Shown piece by piece: positions 5,282 to 10,613 of a DNA stretch of 10,613 nucleotides. Positions within the stretch are counted from its first letter, which is position 1. Every line of letters begins with the position of its first letter. The stretch is from CAZWRK01 sp964635875. GTDB taxonomy: Bacteria; Pseudomonadota; Gammaproteobacteria; Burkholderiales; Aquaspirillaceae. The notes under the pieces are model-generated. The model did no database searches, was not told where the DNA came from, and saw nothing but the letters and a program-made list of their open reading frames with translations. The position numbers were made by a program, and so were the translations under genes. Where the stretch lies: contig CAZWRK010000134.1 in NCBI GenBank assembly GCA_964635875.1, positions 1 through 10,613 of the forward strand, given 5' to 3'.

Positions 5282-6817
5282 ATGAATCTTCTTAAAGCGC
5301 TGGTCACAGTAAGTGGCATGACGATGGTGTCCCGTATTTTGGGTTTTGTTCGTGATGCGTTGATTGCCCGAGTGTTTGGTGCAGGGCTTGCGACGGATGC
5401 CTTTTTTGTTGCCTTTAAACTGCCCAACTTATTGCGGCGTATTTTTGCAGAAGGCGCATTTTCACAGGCTTTCGTGCCTGTTTTGGCGGAGTATAAGCAA
5501 AAAAAGGGCGAGGCCGAGACCCGCCAGTTTTTATCTCATATCAGCGCAACTTTGAGCATGGTACTACTGGTCGTCACTGTGATCGGCTTACTGACCGCGC
5601 CTTACATCATCTATCTATCTGCACCGGGCTTTGCCAAAAACCCCGATAAATTTGCGCTGACCGTTGAGCTATTGCAGATTACTTTTCCCTACATATTTTT
5701 TATTTCACTTTCTTCGTTAGCCGGTAGCGTTTTAAACACATGGAACCGTTTTTCGGTGCCTGCGTTTACGCCAACCTTGCTAAACGTGTCTTTTATTCTG
5801 TGTTCTTTGTTCCTTGCGCCTTACCTTGAGCGTCCTGTGTTGGCTCTGGCGTGGGCAGTATTTTTTGGCGGTATTTTGCAGCTCGTTTTTCAGTTACCGG
5901 CGCTCAAAAGTATTGGCATGTTGCCCTTGCCGCGTTTTGCGCTGAAAGATGCCGCGGTCTGGCGCGTGATTCGGCAAATGGGGCCTGCCATTTTTGGGGT
6001 CTCAATCGCTCAAATTTCTTTGGTGATTAACACGATTTTTGCTTCGTTTTTAGCATCAGGGAGCGTGTCGTGGATGTATTATGCAGATCGCTTGATGGAA
6101 TTCCCGACGGGTGTTCTCGGCGTCGCGCTAGGGACGATCTTATTGCCGTCTTTATCTAAACATGCAGCGAACCGTTCCAGTGCCGAGTATTCGGCTTTAC
6201 TCGATTGGGGGATTCGCTTGTCTCTGCTGTTGGCGCTGCCCTCTGCAGTGGGGTTGGCGGTGTTGGCAAAGCCCTTGATTGCGACCCTGTTTATGTACGG
6301 TCAATTTTCTGTACTAGATGCAGCGATGACGCAGCAAGCCTTGGTCGCATATTCCGTGGGGCTTGTGGGGCTGATTTTAGTCAAGGTCTTAGCGCCGGGG
6401 TTTTATGCCCGTCAGAACATTAAAACCCCCGTCAAAATTGCGGTAGCCACATTGTTGGCGACGCAGCTGATGAACTTACTGTTTATTCAATCCATGCAGC
6501 ACGCTGGTTTAGCGCTGGCGATTGGGCTGGGGGCATGCCTGAATGCGGGATTATTGTGGTTTCTTCTGCGTCGCCATCGTATTTATCAACCGCAGCCGGG
6601 CTGGGCGCTTTTTCTCGCAAAGCTCTTTTTAGCGGTCGGTTTGATGGCCGCGTGTTTGTACGGGCTGAATGTTTTTCTGAATCCAGACTGGCATGCCTCG
6701 GCGCTGATCCGAGTTTTATGGCTGTGCGCGCTGATTGTGGCGGGGATGGCGGTCTATTTTATAACTTTGTTTGTTTGTGGATTCCGAGTGCGTGACTTTA
6801 TGCGACGTGAAGTCTAG
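5282..6817 (+). CDS. murJ: Lipid II flippase MurJ
   Basis: A 511-residue integral inner-membrane protein of the MOP exporter superfamily that moves lipid II from the cytoplasmic to the periplasmic face for peptidoglycan synthesis. Hydrophobic segments run through the whole length, consistent with the 14 membrane helices of the family. Residues shown to be essential in E. coli MurJ occur at identical numbers here: Arg18, Arg24, Asp39, Arg52 and Arg270, in MVSRILGFVRD (15-25), ATDAFFVAFKLPNLLRR (37-53) and YYADRLMEFP (266-275). The start gives the standard N-terminus MNLLKALVTVSGMTMVSR. No good Shine-Dalgarno is seen before the ATG (TCTGAAACAAA), so translation may be modest. It is divergent from rpsT with a candidate promoter at 5206-5234. 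queF begins 29 nt after its stop. Confidence 0.97.
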   Translation: MNLLKALVTVSGMTMVSRILGFVRDALIARVFGAGLATDAFFVAFKLPNLLRRIFAEGAFSQAFVPVLAEYKQKKGEAETRQFLSHISATLSMVLLVVTVIGLLTAPYIIYLSAPGFAKNPDKFALTVELLQITFPYIFFISLSSLAGSVLNTWNRFSVPAFTPTLLNVSFILCSLFLAPYLERPVLALAWAVFFGGILQLVFQLPALKSIGMLPLPRFALKDAAVWRVIRQMGPAIFGVSIAQISLVINTIFASFLASGSVSWMYYADRLMEFPTGVLGVALGTILLPSLSKHAANRSSAEYSALLDWGIRLSLLLALPSAVGLAVLAKPLIATLFMYGQFSVLDAAMTQQALVAYSVGLVGLILVKVLAPGFYARQNIKTPVKIAVATLLATQLMNLLFIQSMQHAGLALAIGLGACLNAGLLWFLLRRHRIYQPQPGWALFLAKLFLAVGLMAACLYGLNVFLNPDWHASALIRVLWLCALIVAGMAVYFITLFVCGFRVRDFMRREV

Positions 6818-6846
6818 TCCATTCGAGCCCTACTTTTATCAGGCTA

Positions 6847-7689
6847 ATGGCAATGAATAGATATGGTGCAAGTCCTGAAGATTCTTCCTTAGGGCGTTCG
6901 GTTCAATACTGTGAGCAATATGCGCCCGAGTTACTTTTTCCGATTCCTCGTCAGAGCAAACGTGACGAAATTGGTGTGGCAGCCAATAAACTGCCGTTCC
7001 AGGGGCAGGATATTTGGAATGCTTTTGAACTCTCGTGGCTGAATCTGCGTGGTAAACCCCAAGTGGCGATGGCAACATTTCGGATTCCAGCTGAGTCGCC
7101 CAATTTGATCGAGTCAAAGTCATTTAAGCTTTATCTCAATAGCTACAACCAAACTCGATTAGACGGTGAAGACGAATTGCTGGCGCGTCTGACACGCGAT
7201 ATTTCTCAGGCTGCTGGCGCGCCGGTCAGTGTCGAGCTGACCTTACCTAAAGACTTTGCGGCCGCTCGAATGGGCGATTTGCCCGGCGAAAGCTTGGATG
7301 CGCTCGACATCGAAATTGATCACTATCATCCTTCGCCAGATTATTTGGTGACGACATCCGAGCGGGTTTCGGAAAGCTTGCATTCCAATTTATTAAAATC
7401 AAACTGCTTGGTCACAGGGCAACCGGACTGGGCAAGTATTTTGATTCGCTATGTGGGTCGAAAATTAGATCGCGAAGGTCTCTTGCGTTATTTGGTGGGC
7501 TTTCGGCAGCACAACGAGTTTCACGAGCAATGTGTTGAGCGGATTTTTGTGGATATCTGGAAAGCGTGTCAGCCGAGTGAGTTGACGGTTTACGCGCGCT
7601 ATACCCGTCGCGGTGGGTTGGATATCAATCCATTTAGAACCTCTGGAAAAGGGTTAGTTCCTGAAAACATTCGCACGGCGCGCCAATAA
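6847..7689 (+). CDS. queF: NADPH-dependent 7-cyano-7-deazaguanine (preQ0) reductase
   Basis: A 280-residue cytoplasmic enzyme that reduces the nitrile of preQ0 to the amine of preQ1 with NADPH, a step of queuosine synthesis for tRNA. It is the long, two-domain type like E. coli QueF (282 residues). Catalytic residues keep the E. coli spacing: Cys187, Asp194 and His226, equivalent to Cys190, Asp197 and His229, with Glu89 in NLIESKSFKLYLNS and Glu227 in GFRQHNEFHEQCVERIF. The C-terminal YARYTRRGGLDINPFR is also typical. Two starts are possible: the ATG at 6847, or the ATG at 6853 two codons later. The only Shine-Dalgarno (AGG at 6841-6843) is 3 nt from the first and 9 nt from the second, so 6853 may be the true start. 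It lies 29 nt downstream of murJ with no clear promoter or terminator between, so read-through from murJ is likely. Confidence 0.96.
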   Translation: MAMNRYGASPEDSSLGRSVQYCEQYAPELLFPIPRQSKRDEIGVAANKLPFQGQDIWNAFELSWLNLRGKPQVAMATFRIPAESPNLIESKSFKLYLNSYNQTRLDGEDELLARLTRDISQAAGAPVSVELTLPKDFAAARMGDLPGESLDALDIEIDHYHPSPDYLVTTSERVSESLHSNLLKSNCLVTGQPDWASILIRYVGRKLDREGLLRYLVGFRQHNEFHEQCVERIFVDIWKACQPSELTVYARYTRRGGLDINPFRTSGKGLVPENIRTARQ

Positions 7690-7777
7690 AATAAAAATCT
7701 AATGATTTGGGATAAGTAAGGTATTTATTCCAAAAAATTACATTGAACGAGCGGATGATTAAGCTTGTTTCAAACGA

Positions 7778-7806
7778 TTGCCGTGGTTTTCTCTATTGTG
7801 CACAAT
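7778..7806 (+). promoter_or_regulatory. Candidate sdaA promoter overlapped by a 12-bp palindrome
   Basis: TTGCCG (7778-7783) and CACAAT (7801-7806) are each four of six consensus matches, 17 nt apart. The proposed -10 forms the right half of the perfect palindrome ATTGTGCACAAT (7795-7806), which could be an operator. A second -10-like TATAAAGAT lies at 7847-7855, but no convincing -35 accompanies it. Confidence 0.33.
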
Positions 7807-7871
7807 GGCACGCATGATCCGATAAATCATGATCTGTTGTAGTGCCTATAAAGATAACACCCCTTGTAAAA

Positions 7872-7900
7872 CGCCCAGCCATTGGTCTGGGCGATTTTCT
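7872..7900 (+). terminator. Terminator-like hairpin just upstream of sdaA
   Basis: A 7-bp GC-rich stem, CGCCCAG (7872-7878) with CTGGGCG (7887-7893) and an 8-nt loop, is followed by ATTTTCT. It lies 28 nt before the sdaA ATG and 182 nt after queF. It could terminate queF transcripts, or act as an attenuator in an sdaA leader if the sdaA promoter is upstream of it. Confidence 0.5.
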
Positions 7901-7921
7901 TGTTCACGAGAGAGCAAAATC

Positions 7922-9322
7922 ATGGCGATTAGCGTATTTGACCTATTTAAAGTCGGGATTGGTCCCTCCAGTTCTCACACCGTCGGCCCGATGCGGGCAG
8001 CACGACAATTTATTTCCCGTTTAGAAAAAGAAGGTGTTCTCCCTCACGTGACGCGCGTCCGCTCGGAGCTATTTGGCTCTTTAGGGGCAACAGGCAAGGG
8101 GCATGGTTCCGATGTGGCTGTGTTGCTGGGTTTGTGTGGCGAGCTGCCGGATGAAGTGGATACTGATGCGGTTCCAGATATCTTGGGCAAGATTCGGGCG
8201 CAGGCACGTTTATCGTTGCTCGGTCAGCATGAGATTACTTTCGATGAATCTAATGATCTGGTTTTGCATAAGCGCAAGAGCTTGCCCTATCACCCTAATG
8301 GTATGACTTTTGAGGCCTTTGACGCGCAAGGTCAGCGCCTGAGTCAACGGGCTTATTATTCGGTTGGTGGGGGCTTTGTCGTGGACGAAGCGGCGGTAGA
8401 TGCGGGCTTTACGCCGCCGGGTATTACCGAGTTGCGCTATCCGTTTAAAAATGCGGCTGAACTCCTCGCACAATGCCAGCGCCACCAAAAGTCGATTAGC
8501 CAAATCATGTTAGAAAATGAGCTGGCGTGGCGATCGGAATCAGAGATTCGCAATGGGCTGCTGCATATTTGGCAGGTCATGCAAGATTGCGTGCGCAGAG
8601 GTTGCGAGCGTGAAGGTGTTTTGCCGGGCGGCATGAAAGTTCGGCGGCGGGCGGCAGATATGCATCGCAAGCTACTGGGCGCGCCTGAGGCGGCATTGCG
8701 TGACCCGTTAACGGTCATGGATTGGGTCAATCTCTACGCCTTGGCGGTCAACGAAGAGAATGCAGCCGGTGGGCGGGTTGTGACCGCGCCGACCAATGGT
8801 GCGGCTGGCATCATTCCGGCGGTGATGCATTATTACGCACGATTTATCCCGCAAGCCAACGAAGATGGCATTGTGCGGTTCTTGCTCACGGCAGGTGCCA
8901 TTGGGATTTTGTTTAAGCTCAATGCCTCGATTTCCGGCGCGGAGGTCGGCTGCCAAGGTGAGGTGGGGTCGGCGTGTTCAATGGCGGCGGGTGCGTTGAC
9001 CGAGGTCTTAGGCGGCTCGCCCGAGCAAGTCGAAAATGCCGCTGAGATTGGGATGGAGCACAACCTTGGTTTAACCTGCGATCCGATCGGTGGCTTAGTG
9101 CAAGTGCCTTGCATCGAACGCAATGCGATGGCGTCGATTAAAGCGATTAATGCGTCTCGAATGGCTTTACGCGGCGATGGACAGCATTGCGTATCTCTGG
9201 ATCGGGTGATTAAAACCATGCGTGAAACGGGACGAGATATGAGCACAAAATACAAAGAAACCGCACGCGGTGGACTGGCGATTCATGTGATTGAGTTGCC
9301 GGTGAATATTGTGGAGTGTTGA
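7922..9322 (+). CDS. sdaA: L-serine dehydratase (L-serine ammonia-lyase), iron-sulfur, single chain
   Basis: A 466-residue cytoplasmic enzyme that deaminates L-serine to pyruvate and ammonia with a [4Fe-4S] cluster. The N-terminal beta domain begins MAISVFDLFKVGIGPSSSHTVGPM (GPSSSHT is the family signature at 14-20). The C-terminal alpha catalytic domain contains APTNGAAGIIPA (289-300). Three cluster cysteines, Cys344, Cys386 and Cys397, have the same spacing as Cys343, Cys385 and Cys396 of the Legionella pneumophila enzyme. The last residue, Cys466, matches the 'tail-in-mouth' C-terminal cysteine that ligates the cluster in the substrate-free enzyme. I chose the ATG at 7922 because GAGAGAG lies 7 nt upstream and homology starts at once; the open extension back to 7829 crosses a terminator-like hairpin and is probably not translated. 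It is monocistronic by appearance and convergent with the GGDEF gene. Confidence 0.97.
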   Translation: MAISVFDLFKVGIGPSSSHTVGPMRAARQFISRLEKEGVLPHVTRVRSELFGSLGATGKGHGSDVAVLLGLCGELPDEVDTDAVPDILGKIRAQARLSLLGQHEITFDESNDLVLHKRKSLPYHPNGMTFEAFDAQGQRLSQRAYYSVGGGFVVDEAAVDAGFTPPGITELRYPFKNAAELLAQCQRHQKSISQIMLENELAWRSESEIRNGLLHIWQVMQDCVRRGCEREGVLPGGMKVRRRAADMHRKLLGAPEAALRDPLTVMDWVNLYALAVNEENAAGGRVVTAPTNGAAGIIPAVMHYYARFIPQANEDGIVRFLLTAGAIGILFKLNASISGAEVGCQGEVGSACSMAAGALTEVLGGSPEQVENAAEIGMEHNLGLTCDPIGGLVQVPCIERNAMASIKAINASRMALRGDGQHCVSLDRVIKTMRETGRDMSTKYKETARGGLAIHVIELPVNIVEC

Positions 9323-9345
9323 TTCTTACGTGGGTCACGGCCTTT

Positions 9346-9370
9346 GCCTTCAACTCTGTGGGATGAAGGC
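9346..9370. repeat. Hairpin between convergent sdaA and the GGDEF gene
   Basis: GCCTTCA (9346-9352) and TGAAGGC (9364-9370) form a perfect 7-bp stem with an 11-nt loop, in the 51-bp gap between the two stop codons. There is no T-run on either strand, so it is at best a weak or factor-dependent terminator. Confidence 0.35.
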
Positions 9371-9373
9371 GGC

Positions 9374-10513
9374 TTAGCTAGAGGCATAATGCGCCGCCTT
9401 CTCGATGTACATCATGGTATCGGCTTCTGAAATCAGCGTATCTGCCGATTTTTCGTGATGGCCTATGGCCCATCCGACGCTTGCCGAAACCGTGGCTGTG
9501 TGTGCGGTCACGGTAATATCCGAGAGTTCGTGGGTCAGTTTGGCGGCAGATTTTTGCATCGTTTCTTGTGTGACATCGGGGCAGATCACAACAAACTCGT
9601 CGCCACCAAGCCGACCTGCTTGCCAGTTTGCTTGACGACACCATTGCATGAGCCGACGGCTGGCTTCTATCAGTACTACATCACCCTCAGCGTGACCAAA
9701 TTGATCGTTGATGCGCTTAAAGCCATTCAGATCCAACAACATCAGTCCCGTTAGTGTGTCGGATGCCTTCGATTTGAGAATCGCCTCGTCAAGTTTCTGG
9801 TAAATACCCGCCCGATTCAAAAGGCGGGTGAGCGGGTCGGTAATCGCGCTGATCTCGGCGAGATGCTGTTGGTGGTGCATTTGCCGCAATATGCAAAAGA
9901 AATTAAATAAAGAAAGTACGAATGCGATGCTTTGTGCGATACGCAGCTTGGAGACGGTTTCAATTGATTGTGTTTCCAATGTGGTGGTAAGCGCATTCAT
10001 CGCGTTCAGAATATCGCTGTTGTGATCAATCATGAACTCTGAAAACGCGATCAACTCTGCGCGTTCGCTTGGGATTTTTGGCCAAGGAGACATGATGTCG
10101 ATCGTACTGTTGACGAGGGTGGCAGCTTGGTCTTGTACTTGATCGAGCGTGACGTGCTCTCCGGCTCCGCCTTGCGCGCTTCCTCCTCGCGAGAAGGCTT
10201 GGAGTGTCGAGAGGAATAAGGTGTAGGCTTGTGCCGCTTCTTGAGTCGCAGCGCGCTGTTGTGCTGAAGAAGCGCGTGCATCGCTCGCAATCAGTGCTGC
10301 TTTGGTTATTTTCTGAGAGAGCATCCGCTGCCGACCCGCAAGGTTAATGGCGACGGCATCTTTTTCAACTTGTTTAGAAATTTGATAGCCAACAGCGAGG
10401 GTTCCAAGGTCAAGCAGAATAAAGAGGGTAATCGCGATAACAAGCCCGATTTTACTGGGCGGCGTGTAGATGGGCTTTTTGCTATTTTCTCGCGCTTTTA
10501 AGCGATACCACAT
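9374..10513 (-). CDS. Membrane diguanylate cyclase with PilJ/NarX-type sensor region and GGDEF domain
   Basis: A 379-residue inner-membrane signalling protein predicted to make cyclic di-GMP from GTP. A first membrane helix lies at about 22-43. The following periplasmic region (about 51-180) begins with INLAGRQRMLSQKITKAAL, the hallmark of the type IV pili methyl-accepting/NarX-like N-terminal domain. A second helix is at about 192-209, and a GGDEF domain fills 226-378. The signature RLGGDEFVV is intact (GGDEF at 303-307), as is the metal-site stretch LLDLNGFKRIND around Asp261, so it should be active. The inhibitory RxxD site is missing: the residues before GGDEF read RQANWQAGRL. I chose the ATG at 10511-10513, which has AGAGGG 8 nt upstream. 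A GTG at 10573 would add 20 codons, but it lies upstream of a consensus TATAAT. The ligand is unknown; relatives of this sensor region include the nitrate-sensing NarX family. Confidence 0.9.
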   Translation of the reverse strand: MWYRLKARENSKKPIYTPPSKIGLVIAITLFILLDLGTLAVGYQISKQVEKDAVAINLAGRQRMLSQKITKAALIASDARASSAQQRAATQEAAQAYTLFLSTLQAFSRGGSAQGGAGEHVTLDQVQDQAATLVNSTIDIMSPWPKIPSERAELIAFSEFMIDHNSDILNAMNALTTTLETQSIETVSKLRIAQSIAFVLSLFNFFCILRQMHHQQHLAEISAITDPLTRLLNRAGIYQKLDEAILKSKASDTLTGLMLLDLNGFKRINDQFGHAEGDVVLIEASRRLMQWCRQANWQAGRLGGDEFVVICPDVTQETMQKSAAKLTHELSDITVTAHTATVSASVGWAIGHHEKSADTLISEADTMMYIEKAAHYASS

Positions 10514-10550
10514 ACGCGCTACCCTCTGCTCATTCGTGTCTAACGTGGAA

Positions 10551-10556
10551 ATTATA
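10551..10556 (-). promoter_or_regulatory. Consensus -10 box for the GGDEF gene
   Basis: The minus strand carries a perfect TATAAT, placing a transcription start near 10544 and a leader of about 30 nt to the ATG at 10513. The -35 region (about 10574-10581) is poor, so an activator may be needed. This site argues against translation from the upstream GTG. Confidence 0.5.
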
Positions 10557-10582
10557 AAACCGCTGCAGCCCACGCCCTAAAG

Positions 10583-10604
10583 GCATGTCAAGCGTCGAAC
10601 ATGC
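10583..10604. repeat. Inverted repeat GCATGT-N10-ACATGC at the right edge
   Basis: Two perfect 6-bp arms (10583-10588 and 10599-10604) are separated by 10 nt, just upstream of the weak -35 region of the GGDEF gene. The position fits an activator or repressor site for that gene, or for a gene beyond the edge. It is short enough to be chance. The last nine bases of the window show nothing recognisable. Confidence 0.3.
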
Positions 10605-10613
10605 TGGATGTGT

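Larger units (their letters stand above)
7690..7921 (+). other. Intergenic region between queF and sdaA
   Basis: A 232-bp AT-rich region without a convincing gene. It holds, in order: an A/T-rich stretch after queF; the palindrome ATTGTGCACAAT (7795-7806) with a possible promoter; CATGATC repeated directly at 7813-7819 and 7828-7834, which also forms the inverted pair CATGAT/ATCATG (7813-7818 and 7826-7831); a -10-like TATAAAGAT (7847-7855); a terminator-like hairpin (7872-7900); and the sdaA ribosome-binding site (GAGAGAG, 7908-7914). A six-codon open frame (7805-7825, MARMIR) is present but has no clear Shine-Dalgarno. The sdaA frame is open upstream to 7829. Confidence 0.6.

Noticed and set aside
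7708..7732. Hairpin GGGATAA/TTATTCC after queF as a terminator
   Set aside because: The stem is AT-rich with a G-T wobble and is followed by A residues, not T residues.
10514..10573. GTG start adding 20 residues to the GGDEF protein
   Set aside because: A consensus TATAAT lies inside the extension, and the internal ATG at 10513 has a good AGAGGG ribosome-binding site.
1..10613. Mobile element, defence system, CRISPR array or biosynthetic cluster
   Set aside because: All long frames are recognisable housekeeping, metabolic or signalling genes. No transposase, integrase, regular repeats or unknown gene cluster was found, and gene order looks chromosomal.

Overview
The window is a stretch of ordinary chromosome, almost fully coding and at moderate GC by eye. 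It most likely comes from a betaproteobacterium of the order Neisseriales (a Chromobacteriaceae/Chitinibacteraceae-like organism is my best guess, from gene order and protein character only). Supporting signs are the fmdB / DUF502 / aspS order on one strand, divergent rpsT and murJ, and a long-form QueF. I see no tRNA or rRNA genes, insertion sequences, prophage genes, CRISPR arrays or plasmid functions.

Layout. At the left edge, on the minus strand, is the 5' part of aspS (aspartyl-tRNA synthetase), preceded in transcription order by a DUF502 membrane protein and an FmdB-type zinc-ribbon protein. The three look like one minus-strand operon. A 238-bp divergent intergenic region follows, with candidate promoters for both directions and a perfect operator-like dyad. 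Then on the plus strand come an enoyl-ACP reductase (fabI), a strong intrinsic terminator, and the coupled pair phosphotransacetylase-like pta and ackA. Together these form a fatty-acid / acyl-phosphate module. A symmetrical terminator separates ackA from the convergent gene rpsT (ribosomal protein S20, minus). rpsT is divergent from murJ (lipid II flippase), and its promoter appears to share one palindromic -35 hexamer with a candidate murJ promoter. queF (preQ0 reductase, tRNA queuosine synthesis) follows murJ closely. A 232-bp AT-rich leader with a palindrome and a terminator-like hairpin precedes sdaA (iron-sulfur L-serine dehydratase). At the right edge, convergent on sdaA, is a membrane-bound diguanylate cyclase with a PilJ/NarX-type sensor region.

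How the genes fit together. fabI, pta and ackA connect fatty-acid elongation or acyl-phosphate handling with acetate overflow and ATP formation. SdaA feeds pyruvate, and so acetyl-CoA, into the same area of metabolism, but it is a separate transcription unit. The other genes are translation (aspS, rpsT), tRNA modification (queF), cell-wall (murJ) and signalling (GGDEF) functions that sit next to each other without an evident shared role. I did not find a previously undescribed system. The most interesting signals are regulatory: the dyad upstream of fabI, the shared -35 between rpsT and murJ, the palindromic rpsT leader, and the sdaA leader. Promoter calls are by-eye matches and remain tentative.
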